From an uncultured Alphaproteobacteria bacterium (GTDB lineage Bacteria; Pseudomonadota; Alphaproteobacteria; RF32; CAG-239), in assembly GCA_944390885.1 (NCBI GenBank), contig CALXRP010000018.1, positions 1 through 45,830 of the forward strand: a DNA stretch of 45,830 bases, written 5' to 3'. This document shows positions 1 through 7,549 of the stretch, in pieces. The notes below the pieces were generated by a model. That model did not search any database. It was not told the origin of the DNA and saw only the letters and a program-made list of their open reading frames with translations. Position 1 is the stretch's first letter. Every line of letters begins with the position of its first letter. The position numbers were made by a program, and so were the translations under genes.

Positions 1-1
1 A

Positions 2-33
2 CAAAAAAGCACTCTGAAAAAAACAGAGTGCTC
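2..33 (-). terminator. Intrinsic terminator after tRNA-Lys
   Basis: Read on the minus strand, a perfect 8-bp stem (GCACTCTG with CAGAGTGC, plus-strand 9-16 and 24-31) closes a 7-nt loop and is followed by a run of six T. It lies directly downstream of the tRNA-Lys gene and would end its transcript. Confidence 0.85.
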
Positions 34-49
34 GGAGCTAAAAAATGAT

Positions 50-125
50 TGGTACGCGCGCAGGGATTCGAACCCTGGACCCACTGATTAAGAGTCAGTT
101 GCTCTACCAACTGAGCTACGCACGC
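50..125 (-). tRNA. tRNA-Lys (anticodon CUU)
   Basis: A complete 76-nt cloverleaf can be drawn by hand on the minus strand: 7-bp acceptor, TA at positions 8-9, GCTC/GAGC D stem, 5-bp anticodon stem with loop CTCTTAA (anticodon CTT, lysine AAG), 5-bp variable region and T arm CAGGG-TTCGAAT-CCCTG. The discriminator is A and the CCA end is encoded. Two acceptor pairs are wobbles (G1-U72 and U4-G69), which is unusual for an elongator tRNA at the terminal pair. An intrinsic terminator follows within 20 nt. Confidence 0.95.
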
Positions 126-215
126 ATTGCGGGGTGTCAATTTCTGACAACGAACGCAATATAAAACGGATAAATAATATTTGCAAGCAAAAATTTTCGA
201 AATCCGCTAAAAAGA

Positions 216-668
216 TTAATATTCTATTTTATCTTTCTTATTTTTCCATTTCTGCATAACGGCTTTGGCCTCCGGCAAGTCAATTCTGACCAAATTTACC
301 GGATCGTCTTCATAAAAGACCCGGTCACGAAATCCGATATCTTCGGCATCATACCTGTCGGCAGCATAATAAATTTCGGTAATATTTGCCCACTTGCAGG
401 CATTCAGACACATAGGGCAGGGCTCACAAGATGTATAAAGAATACAGCCGCTCAAATCAAAACTTCCCAAATTTTTGCACGCGTCTCTGATTGCCATGAC
501 TTCTCCGTGAGCTGTCGGATCATTATCCAATACCACACGATTATGCCCCTGTCCGACAATTTTCCCGTCTTGATTCACAATAACACAGCCAAACGGAGAA
601 CTCCCGTTGTCTACAGACTGATTGCTAAGCTCAATGGCTTTAAGCAGATTATCTTTATGATTCGTCAT
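216..668 (-). CDS. guaD: Guanine deaminase (cytidine/deoxycytidylate deaminase fold)
   Basis: A 150-aa cytosolic zinc-dependent deaminase. The zinc site is visible as HGEVMAI (residues about 55-61, with the catalytic Glu after His) and TSCEPCPMC (about 80-88, the PCxxC motif). The C-terminal half, with YYAADRYDAEDIGFRD, resembles the short Bacillus-type guanine deaminase (GuaD, about 156 aa) more than the tRNA adenosine deaminase TadA, so hydrolysis of guanine to xanthine in purine salvage is the likely reaction. The start is ATG at 668 with an AGGAG only 2 nt upstream and further purines before it. It stands alone between the tRNA gene and the structured RNA region. TadA-like or another nucleobase specificity remains possible. 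Confidence 0.8.
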   Translation of the reverse strand: MTNHKDNLLKAIELSNQSVDNGSSPFGCVIVNQDGKIVGQGHNRVVLDNDPTAHGEVMAIRDACKNLGSFDLSGCILYTSCEPCPMCLNACKWANITEIYYAADRYDAEDIGFRDRVFYEDDPVNLVRIDLPEAKAVMQKWKNKKDKIEY

Positions 669-965
669 GGCTCCTCTTTTTTCGATATTTTTACATGTTT
701 TGTCAAAATAAGTCTTGACAACTGACGTAATACATTATATAAACTATCCGTTAACTCATTATTAATTTCTACTACTATGCTTAATATAAGCCGAAAAAAA
801 AGAAACTTTTCATCTAAATATAGTTTGTTGCTCAAAATGCTGAGAAGCAGATTTGCAAAAAAGCCAGAAGGAAACAGAATCTTGTTTTTTTCACGATTCA
901 TAATTGAATGTAAGTTTTTAATGTTATTATTTCTGCAAAAGCCTTTTGGCAAATTTTAGATATTA

Positions 966-1113
966 CTAAGGAGCTTGCTCGTGAGAGTAGGTCTCCTTCT
1001 TTGAAAAAGAACATTTTTTTGAGGTTGAGATAGTTAAATCCAAAAGAATACAGCTTCTTTTGTGATTTAACACGAATAACGTCTGCTTTTTTAAGCAGGC
1101 GTTTTCGCTTTTT
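966..1113 (+). ncRNA. Candidate structured RNA with own terminator
   Basis: No protein is supported here, but three consecutive stems are. First, AAGGAG (968-973) pairs with CTCCTT (993-998). Second, 1033-1048 pairs with 1055-1071 as a 16-bp stem (GTTAAATC/GATTTAAC outside, CAAAAGAA/TTCTTTTG inside) with a single bulged T and a 6-nt loop. Third, 1078-1102 is a GC-containing stem followed by a T-rich tail, an intrinsic terminator in the plus direction only. The block ends 57 nt before the HD hydrolase start, so it could be an independent small RNA or a transcription attenuator in the leader of that gene. I do not recognise it as 6S, SRP, tmRNA or RNase P RNA. The rest of 669-965 is AT-rich with no supported gene. 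Confidence 0.4.
1078..1113 (+). terminator. Intrinsic terminator of the 966-1113 RNA
   Basis: AACGTCTGC (1078-1086) pairs with GCAGGCGTT (1095-1103) around an 8-nt loop, with one G-U pair, followed by a T-rich stretch. The tail is T-rich only in the plus direction. Confidence 0.7.
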
Positions 1114-1169
1114 AAACAGTTGTTAAACAAATTATGTTTTGCTTAATTGTATTGCTTCAGGATAAAAAG

Positions 1170-2024
1170 ATGAAAAAAGAACAAGCTGATTTAACCTTTT
1201 TGCACAAACATTATAAAAATTGCCGCAATTATGTTGCAGCTTCAAAAGAACTGTGCTTTTACGCCGATGAAAAATTCCGCCATTCAATGCAGGTTGTCGG
1301 CGCAGGAAATTATTTGCTGAAGCATGAAAAAACTTTTCAAAATTGGTCTCAGACAAACAAATACCTTGCTTGGCAAGGCTGCCTTTTCCATGATATCGGA
1401 CGTTTTACGGAAATATACCAACGTTATGATAACCACGATCTTCATGGAGCTAATCTGCGTAAATATGATCATGGCGAATTTAGCTATGAGATTTTAAAAA
1501 ATACCCCGCAATACAACAACCCCCTTCTTCTTTTTCCTATTCGCCATCATGGACACCTGGATGAAGATTTTTTTGGAGAAGAAGGATACATTTCAGCGGC
1601 TCCGACAGAAAAAGAAACAATGAAAAACATCTTTTTTTTAATAAAAGATGCCGATAAACTCGCCAATTTTTACTTTTTCCACCGCCATCCGGAATATTAC
1701 GGAATGCTGATCTGCGGAACAGAAGAAATGAAATCTGCCGCCAGCCCAAAAATCATTGACAGCCTTTTAAAAGAAGAACTTTGCCGCAATGCCGATATTA
1801 CCACTCCGCTTGACCAAATGCTGCGCATGCTGAGCTGGATATTCGACCTAAAATTCCCGTTTTCGTTCGTCTTCCTCCGACGTCTTGATTGTATTGAAAG
1901 CATGCTGCGGCAAATCAGAGAAAATAATACTGATAATAAAGTTCAGGAAAAGATTGAAAAAAAGATCAGAAGTTTTATAACTAAACACATAAACGAAACT
2001 AACATCAGAGGAAAAATATTATGA
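1170..2024 (+). CDS. HD-domain phosphohydrolase
   Basis: A 284-aa cytosolic protein. The metal-binding HD signature is visible: a His in FRHSMQV near residue 38, the HD doublet in CLFHDIGRFTE near residue 78, RHHGH near residue 126 and a later Asp in IKDADKLANF near residue 161, the usual H...HD...D spacing of HD hydrolases acting on nucleotides or phosphomonoesters. Substrate cannot be told. The start is set at ATG 1170, which has an AGGA 9 nt upstream; an upstream in-frame ATG (1134) has no such site. The stop overlaps the start of the next gene as ATGA, indicating translational coupling with the AsmA-like protein. Confidence 0.75.
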   Translation: MKKEQADLTFLHKHYKNCRNYVAASKELCFYADEKFRHSMQVVGAGNYLLKHEKTFQNWSQTNKYLAWQGCLFHDIGRFTEIYQRYDNHDLHGANLRKYDHGEFSYEILKNTPQYNNPLLLFPIRHHGHLDEDFFGEEGYISAAPTEKETMKNIFFLIKDADKLANFYFFHRHPEYYGMLICGTEEMKSAASPKIIDSLLKEELCRNADITTPLDQMLRMLSWIFDLKFPFSFVFLRRLDCIESMLRQIRENNTDNKVQEKIEKKIRSFITKHINETNIRGKIL

Positions 2025-2809
2025 AAAAGAAATATATTGTCTTGGGTGTTCTGGTGGCTGCAATTGCCGGCGCCTGGTATTTCACACCGTCTTTGGAAAG
2101 CATAGTCAAAACCCTCGTCCACAAATATGGTTCTCAGGTAACCGGCACGGATGTCAATCTGGAAGGATTTGACCTTTCCCTGAAAAACGGAGAAGGAAAA
2201 ATCAAAAAAATTACGGTAGCTAATCCTGAAGGCTATAAAAAGCCTTACCTTTTGAGCCTTGACGGCATTACCGTAAAAGTAGACCTCAAAAGTCTGACTT
2301 CCGATACAATTATCATTGAAAAAATCCAAATTGACAAACCTGTTGTGACTTATGAAATGTTGTCGTTAACCCAAAACAACATCAAACAAATTCAAAATAA
2401 TATCAAACAATTTACCGATTCCGGAAAATCAACATCAGCCGAAGCTGCTGCAGACCAAAAACAAGATAAAAAATCTGAAACAGCAAAAGAAGGCGGCAAA
2501 AAAGTCATCATCAAATCACTGACAATCAACAACGGTGAGCTCCAGGCTGCAGCCAACGTAGCCGGACAAAATTCGGATATATCGGTTGCCTTGCCGACAA
2601 TCCAGATGAACAACATCGGAGCCGCCAAAAACGGTGATAGCATTGCACAAACCATTACCAAAATTTTCAACCAAATTTTGAACACAGCTTCGGCAACTGC
2701 TGTCAGCAGCAATCTTTCAAATTTAAAAGATGTTGCAAAAGAAAACCTGGATAATGTTGTCGGCGGCGTAAAAGACCGTGTTAAGAGCATCGGAATCTTT
2801 GGCAAATAA
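2021..2809 (+). CDS. AsmA-like membrane-anchored periplasmic protein
   Basis: A 262-aa protein with one N-terminal membrane segment (residues about 4-22) and the rest predicted periplasmic. The first 110 residues, with GTDVNLEGFDLSLKNGEGKI and repeated short beta strands (LDGITVKVDLKSL, IIIEKIQIDKPVVTYE), resemble the AsmA/DUF748 beta-sheet repeat found in proteins linked to lipid transport and outer-membrane assembly. A Gln/Asn- and Lys/Ala-rich linker (about 120-160) and a second strand block follow. It is much shorter than full AsmA (about 600 aa), so it is a minimal member. It starts inside the stop of the HD gene (ATGA) and ends before a strong terminator, closing a two-gene operon. Confidence 0.55.
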   Translation: MKKKYIVLGVLVAAIAGAWYFTPSLESIVKTLVHKYGSQVTGTDVNLEGFDLSLKNGEGKIKKITVANPEGYKKPYLLSLDGITVKVDLKSLTSDTIIIEKIQIDKPVVTYEMLSLTQNNIKQIQNNIKQFTDSGKSTSAEAAADQKQDKKSETAKEGGKKVIIKSLTINNGELQAAANVAGQNSDISVALPTIQMNNIGAAKNGDSIAQTITKIFNQILNTASATAVSSNLSNLKDVAKENLDNVVGGVKDRVKSIGIFGK

Positions 2810-2832
2810 GCGACAAATATGTTCCAACTCCA

Positions 2833-2855
2833 AGCCCCGCAACGCGGGGCTTTTT
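2833..2855 (+). terminator. Intrinsic terminator after the AsmA-like gene
   Basis: AGCCCCGC (2833-2840) pairs with GCGGGGCT (2844-2851) around a 3-nt loop, followed by TTTTC. Confidence 0.9.
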
Positions 2856-2885
2856 CATATTGACTTAACATCATATACCTGCTAG

Positions 2886-2918
2886 ATTATGTCTAATAAA
2901 AAAATAATTATGTCTAAT
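2886..2918 (+). repeat. Two 12-bp direct repeats in a promoter region
   Basis: ATTATGTCTAAT occurs at 2886-2897 and again at 2907-2918, 21 bp apart start to start (two helical turns), within the 80-bp AT-rich space just upstream of the gene at 2937. Phased repeats in this position are typical of a regulator binding site; no regulator is identified. Confidence 0.5.
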
Positions 2919-2936
2919 TTTATAATTTTTTAAATT

Positions 2937-3626
2937 ATGGAAATAATAAATCTTAGTGAACAAGAAATTTGCCGGTATCTTGAAAAAAGCAATTATCAGC
3001 TGGTCGGAAAGCTGTTGCCCCGCCGGTTAAACTGCAAAAAAACTTATGAAGCCTGGCAAACAAAATTTGAAGCAGGAAAAGACTACTTATTATGGATCGG
3101 ACAATGTTTTAATCCCAAAGAAAAACGTAATGTCTTTTACCACATTGTGGCATCTCCTCACCGTCGCATAGAAGGAAAACCGATATTCAGCATTGTTCCG
3201 CTGGATATCTTCGGCGACTACCCGAAAGAAGACCTTGATATGGTTGTCGATATTGAAGGAGAGGAATATAAATTAATAAAAGACTTCAATGGTTTTGCCA
3301 AATTGATCCCACGATGGACATTGGATAGAACTCAAATGAGGGAATACATAAAAAAAGAGTTCGGAGAAACACCATACTTAATATGTGCCCGCATTATGGG
3401 AACCAACATTGCGCCGAACGACATATTTGTCGGTTGGGAAATTCTGACCCGCGGCGGAAAATACAAAACGGTTGCCTATTATAACCTTTTTGAAAGCAAA
3501 CTGGTAAAAAACCTCGGAACGTTAACCTATATACAACCGATGGGAAGCAACCAGAAAGCCTGCCAGATGGGCGGCTCTCTAATCAAATTTTATAAAAACA
3601 AAATCCGCATCAAAATCGGGCATTAA
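2937..3626 (+). CDS. Hypothetical protein
   Basis: A 229-aa protein I do not recognise. It has no signal peptide or membrane segment and is rich in Lys, aromatic and Ile residues with alternating strand-like segments. The N-terminus (LSEQEICRYLEKS) looks helical. The start at ATG 2937 has no Shine-Dalgarno site and sits in an A/T-only stretch, so translation may be from a leaderless or very short transcript. It is a single-gene unit: a terminator lies 25 bp before the repeat pair upstream and a bidirectional terminator follows. Confidence 0.6.
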   Translation: MEIINLSEQEICRYLEKSNYQLVGKLLPRRLNCKKTYEAWQTKFEAGKDYLLWIGQCFNPKEKRNVFYHIVASPHRRIEGKPIFSIVPLDIFGDYPKEDLDMVVDIEGEEYKLIKDFNGFAKLIPRWTLDRTQMREYIKKEFGETPYLICARIMGTNIAPNDIFVGWEILTRGGKYKTVAYYNLFESKLVKNLGTLTYIQPMGSNQKACQMGGSLIKFYKNKIRIKIGH

Positions 3627-3634
3627 CACACACT

Positions 3635-3665
3635 GTAAAAAAGGAGCCTCACGGCTCCTTTTTTA
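3635..3665. terminator. Bidirectional intrinsic terminator
   Basis: AAGGAGCC (3641-3648) pairs with GGCTCCTT (3653-3660), with a run of A before and T after the stem. It serves both the plus-strand gene ending at 3626 and the minus-strand dsbD-like gene ending at 3663. Confidence 0.9.
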
Positions 3666-5276
3666 TTTGTTTATATAGGTCTCAACCTGTTTATAAGTCA
3701 ATAACTGCGGCAAAATAACATAACCGCTGTCTTTTCCGCTGTAATACACATAAAGCGGCACGCTGTTTCTTCCGAACGCAGCCAATGCTTCCGTTATTTC
3801 CGGATCATCATTTGTCCAATCAGCCTTAAACAAAAGCATTTTTTTGCTCTGAGCCAGTTTTTCAAACTCGGGACTGTGCAATACCAACGTTTCATTTGCC
3901 AGACAGGTAATGCACCATTTGGCCGTAAAATCCACAAAAACAGGATGTCCGTCAGCCACCAGCTTTTCAACTTTGGCCTTATTATATGCTTCCCATACCA
4001 TAGTTCCGGCAGATGACGCGTTTCGAATAACCAACTGGCTGTGCAGCACCCATACAAGCCACAAACATGTCAAAAAAACGGGAACGGCAAAGATTTTTTT
4101 CAAAATCGCCATCCATTTTCCCGGTCTTGGCAAAATCCTATGAATGGTCTTCGGAAAAAATCCAACCAATGCAAAGGGCAGGGCATATCCCAGCGCCAAA
4201 GCCGTAAATACCGGAAAATACACATACGGCGGCTGCGTTAAGGTATACCCGACCGCAATTCCCATAAACGGTGCCGTACAGGGGCTTGCAATCAAAACGG
4301 CAAAAAAACCGGTTAAAAAAGCACTGACTTTCTTTTTGGAAGCAGTAACCCGTCCGAGTTTATCGGCAAATAACGGCGGCAAATGGATCCAATCCATAAG
4401 CAGTAAAAACACAACGATAAAAATTGCCAGCATCACTCCGACAAAAAGAGGCGACTGCAGCTGAAACCCCCAGCCGACTTGTTCTCCCTGCAACCGCAAA
4501 AGCAAAAGGATTCCGGCTGTAATGAGAAAAGACAAAACAACGCCCAGCATATACAAAAGTGCTTCCTGCCGCATTTCTTTCGGTCTGATACTGCCTTGCA
4601 CCAGAGAAATTGCTTTAATGGTTAAAATCGGAAAAATGCATGGCATAAAGTTAAGAATAACACCGCCGGTAAATGCCATAATCATAATCAACAGAAGATT
4701 ATATGCCTGAGCATTTGCCGGAATATCCGCTGTTTTAAAACTCCTGAGCGCCAGCTCTTCTTCATTTCTCCATTCCGTTCCCGGCAAAAGGTTTACATCA
4801 GTAACGGCAAATGAGAGCGTTCGGACCATTTTTTCCGGCACACATTCCTCACGGCAGGCCAGCCAACTGACCTCTACATCCAAATCCTGAACTTTTTCCG
4901 GCCGGTCAATCGGAACAATCGTCGCACTGTAATAAGCCGTTGTATCATATCCGTGTTGTATGATCTTGCCTTTTTTAAAATCCTTCGGTTTGCTCCACCG
5001 GATATTTTCCACCCGATACCCTTCCGGAAGCCGCCATTTAACTTCGGTCGGACGCCCGATACTCCCGGGATTCTCAGCAAAAATATGCCAATCGTTATGC
5101 ATGGTAAACTTAACCAAAACATCCAAGGCTTGGGTTTCATTAATTTCATCCGTAGAAGTCAGCACTTTTACAGTTACTTTATCCGTTGTTCCTTCCACGG
5201 CCAAAGCCTGGCTTTCGCGGCAAGAAGCAAAAACCAGGCTTAAACCGGCCATAGCTATGGCAAAAAGCTTATACAT
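3663..5276 (-). CDS. DsbD-family thiol:disulfide interchange protein
   Basis: A 537-aa inner-membrane protein that would pass electrons from cytoplasmic thioredoxin to periplasmic thiol proteins. Three parts are visible: a periplasmic N-terminal domain (about 25-180) with the paired cysteines CREEC near residue 140; a transmembrane core (about 195-415) with the reactive cysteines in FMPCIFPILT and ASPCTAPFMG; and a C-terminal thioredoxin domain (about 430-537) with active site WCITC. The N-terminus ends in LVFASC, a possible lipobox. The order matches DsbD/ScsB-type reductases (about 550-700 aa). An AGGA lies 9 nt before the ATG. Its start is 11 bp after the stop of the CDP-alcohol phosphatidyltransferase gene, so the two are probably co-transcribed. 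Confidence 0.85.
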   Translation of the reverse strand: MYKLFAIAMAGLSLVFASCRESQALAVEGTTDKVTVKVLTSTDEINETQALDVLVKFTMHNDWHIFAENPGSIGRPTEVKWRLPEGYRVENIRWSKPKDFKKGKIIQHGYDTTAYYSATIVPIDRPEKVQDLDVEVSWLACREECVPEKMVRTLSFAVTDVNLLPGTEWRNEEELALRSFKTADIPANAQAYNLLLIMIMAFTGGVILNFMPCIFPILTIKAISLVQGSIRPKEMRQEALLYMLGVVLSFLITAGILLLLRLQGEQVGWGFQLQSPLFVGVMLAIFIVVFLLLMDWIHLPPLFADKLGRVTASKKKVSAFLTGFFAVLIASPCTAPFMGIAVGYTLTQPPYVYFPVFTALALGYALPFALVGFFPKTIHRILPRPGKWMAILKKIFAVPVFLTCLWLVWVLHSQLVIRNASSAGTMVWEAYNKAKVEKLVADGHPVFVDFTAKWCITCLANETLVLHSPEFEKLAQSKKMLLFKADWTNDDPEITEALAAFGRNSVPLYVYYSGKDSGYVILPQLLTYKQVETYINK

Positions 5277-5287
5277 AAAACAAAATC

Positions 5288-5998
5288 CTATTGTTTACGG
5301 CGGGAAATAACAAAGCTGTAATAAGCCGTAATCATAATACTCAAGGCCTTGATAAACGACAAAACGCCCAGAATAATTGCCAGCGGCATAAACCAATAAG
5401 GCAAAACACACATTGCCAACAAAACAATAAGCGTTTCAAACCCTTGCGCCAAACCGCCAAGATAAAACGGAGACATCCCGAGCTTGATCTCCTGAGAACT
5501 TTTTGTCTTATAAGCCACAACGGCATAAGCAAGCATTGCACAAGCCGAAGCCGTAAATGCCAAAAGCAAGAATGCAGCCGCAACGGCATTTTCTGCCGGA
5601 TTGGCCAGCGCAAAACCAAAGATAACACCGGCATAAAAAATATAGTCAAGTGTTGCATCCAGAAAAACACCAAAATCTGTTACCTGCGAATTACGGGCAA
5701 TTGCACCGTCCAAAGCATCACAAACACGGTTGAGAATAATGCATAAAATTGCCGTTGCATACATTTCCATTGCCAGAAAATTAATCGTAAATATGCCGAT
5801 AACAAACCCGATAAGAGACATCAAATTGGCAGAAATCCCCATCTTAGCCAAAGTCTTTCCGGCATCATTAAAAAATGAGCGCATTATCAACCGCAAATTG
5901 TTTACCTCCTGCCCGATTTTTTTTATCCCTTTGCGGATTTTTGTCGTTACCGGATGGTTATAAATATTATTAGATATTGATTTTATTTTCTGAAACAT
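5288..5998 (-). CDS. CDP-alcohol phosphatidyltransferase family protein
   Basis: A 236-aa integral membrane enzyme joining a CDP-activated lipid to an alcohol (phospholipid headgroup synthesis). The family signature is present in CDALDGAIAR and GVFLDATLD, i.e. DxxDGxxAR followed by GxxxDxxxD with a 7-residue spacer. About six hydrophobic segments follow. The start is put at ATG 5998, which has GGAAGG 9 nt upstream; a longer frame to 6139 would run into the divergent apbE gene and its promoter. The alcohol acceptor (glycerol phosphate, inositol, other) cannot be told from sequence. First gene of a two-gene operon with the dsbD-like gene. Confidence 0.8.
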   Translation of the reverse strand: MFQKIKSISNNIYNHPVTTKIRKGIKKIGQEVNNLRLIMRSFFNDAGKTLAKMGISANLMSLIGFVIGIFTINFLAMEMYATAILCIILNRVCDALDGAIARNSQVTDFGVFLDATLDYIFYAGVIFGFALANPAENAVAAAFLLLAFTASACAMLAYAVVAYKTKSSQEIKLGMSPFYLGGLAQGFETLIVLLAMCVLPYWFMPLAIILGVLSFIKALSIMITAYYSFVISRRKQ

Positions 5999-6017
5999 AG
6001 TATACTGCCTTCCAAGA

Positions 6018-6045
6018 TTGCCAACAATTGTTACCTGTATATGAT
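6018..6045 (+). promoter_or_regulatory. Sigma70-type promoter of the apbE-rnf operon
   Basis: TTGCCA (6018-6023), a 16-bp spacer and TATGAT (6040-6045) lie 50 bp upstream of apbE and immediately upstream of the divergent phosphatidyltransferase start, giving a leader of about 45 nt. Confidence 0.5.
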
Positions 6046-6095
6046 AAACATTTTTTGTAAAAAATAAAGGTATAAAGCAGGAGTGTGAAAAAATA

Positions 6096-7106
6096 ATGCG
6101 CATTTTAAAATATTTTTTTCTGGCCACTGCCGCCATCATATTAATTTATCTGATATTTTTCCGGGAAACCCTTTTTCAGGAAATCCGGGGCAAAGCATTT
6201 AATACAACTTACAGCATAAAGATAAAAACACCACACAAAAATGCCGCTCTCAGCCGCAAAATCCAAACAGAACTGGAAAAAGTCAACGAGCAGATGTCCG
6301 TATTTGAACCGGGCTCCGAGATTAATATCATCAATGAAACACCTGCACAACAGATTGTGGAACTTTCCGATGAAATGAGCAAAATTCTGCAACAATCTTA
6401 CAATATTTATAAAATGAGCAACGGCAGTTTTGATCCCACCGTTGGAAAATTAATTGATTTATGGGGCTTTGGAACCAAAAAAACTATAGAATTTCCTAAA
6501 GATGACGAAATCAAAGCAGCTCTGAAACAAACCGGCTTCAATAAAATCCATTTCAGCAGCGACTATAAAAATCTGAAAAAAGACATCGGCGAAGTCAATA
6601 TCAATCTGTCTGCCATTGCCAAAGGTTACGCGGTCGACAAGGTTGCAGAACTTCTGCGACAGGAAGGATACAAAGACTTTGTCATTGAGATTGGAGGAGA
6701 AGTCACGGCAGAAGGAGAAAAATCAGAGCAGACCAAAGGCTGGAACGTCGGGATAAAATCTCCCGATAGTGAAGAAAACGCCGCTGTTGTCACTTTGCAC
6801 AATCTGAGTGTTGCAACTTCAGGAGATTATCGGAATTATTTCTATTATCATGATAAGCGTTACTCTCATACCATCATTCCGCAAACCGGATACCCGGTCG
6901 AACATAAACTTGCCTCTGTCAGCGTATTTAACAAAAGCTGCATGATGGCCGACGGACTGGCGACGGCAATCATGGTTTTGGGCGAAGAACAAGGGATGAA
7001 ATTTGCCGATCGTCACAAAATACCGGCCGTTTTCTTTGTCAGAACAGAAGGAAGTGACTATGAAATGCTTCTTTCGCAAAGTGCCCAAAAGCTGTTAGGA
7101 AAATAA
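6096..7106 (+). CDS. apbE: FAD:protein FMN transferase
   Basis: A 336-aa membrane-tethered enzyme (hydrophobic segment about 6-22) that attaches FMN from FAD to Thr/Ser of target proteins. Family motifs are visible: GSFDPTVGKL, AIAKGYAVDKV, EIGGEV, ATSGDYRN, HTIIPQTGYPV and the metal-binding MADGLATA. In this position its clear substrates are RnfD and RnfG, whose covalent FMN sites are encoded downstream. It is the first gene of the operon and its stop overlaps the next start by one base (TAATG). An AGGAG lies 13 nt before the start, a little far. Confidence 0.95.
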   Translation: MRILKYFFLATAAIILIYLIFFRETLFQEIRGKAFNTTYSIKIKTPHKNAALSRKIQTELEKVNEQMSVFEPGSEINIINETPAQQIVELSDEMSKILQQSYNIYKMSNGSFDPTVGKLIDLWGFGTKKTIEFPKDDEIKAALKQTGFNKIHFSSDYKNLKKDIGEVNINLSAIAKGYAVDKVAELLRQEGYKDFVIEIGGEVTAEGEKSEQTKGWNVGIKSPDSEENAAVVTLHNLSVATSGDYRNYFYYHDKRYSHTIIPQTGYPVEHKLASVSVFNKSCMMADGLATAIMVLGEEQGMKFADRHKIPAVFFVRTEGSDYEMLLSQSAQKLLGK

Positions 7107-7519
7107 TGCTTCCAATACGCCACGAGGCCAAAATCATCAGCTTCACCTCCCGAAAACTTACTCTAAAAATAGAGCGCCGGGCAGCATGCAGTGCATGCCC
7201 GGCAGCAACGCTTTGCGGAATGGGAGAGAACAGAGTTCAAACATTTTCCGTAACCGTTCCGGATTCCCAATGCTATCACATCGGAGATTCCGTCAATGTA
7301 GAACTAAATCCGTATCTCGGCTGGCTTGCCGTCATATTTTGTTATGTTTTGCCTTTGCTGATTATGCTTCTTACCCTTTTTTTATGCATTTTCTTTAAAC
7401 AATCTGAAATATTTAGTGGTATTACTGCCATAATTATCTTGATTCCTTACTTTTTTCTCTTATTCTTAGGAAGAAAGCATTTTAAGAAAAAATTTACTTT
7501 TAACATAACCCAAAAATAA
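7106..7519 (+). CDS. rseC: RseC/MucC-like SoxR-reducing system protein
   Basis: A 137-aa inner-membrane protein. The N-terminal part carries the cysteine cluster CSACPAATLCGMG (about 32-44) typical of the RseC family, and two membrane segments follow (about 73-96 and 103-121). The family is found with Rnf/Rsx genes, where the complex reduces SoxR or supports Rnf function; a role in Rnf assembly or electron delivery is inferred here from position. It overlaps apbE by one base and is followed by rnfB after 30 bp. Confidence 0.8.
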   Translation: MLPIRHEAKIISFTSRKLTLKIERRAACSACPAATLCGMGENRVQTFSVTVPDSQCYHIGDSVNVELNPYLGWLAVIFCYVLPLLIMLLTLFLCIFFKQSEIFSGITAIIILIPYFFLLFLGRKHFKKKFTFNITQK

Positions 7520-7549
7520 TTCCGTTTACTAAAACAATATTTGAACAAT

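Noticed and set aside
665..952. Minus-strand 95-codon frame ending in ATGA with guaD
   Set aside because: It needs a TTG start without a ribosome site, is low-complexity (Leu, Ile, Lys, Asn) in very AT-rich DNA, and resembles no protein. The 4-bp overlap with guaD is noted but not enough.
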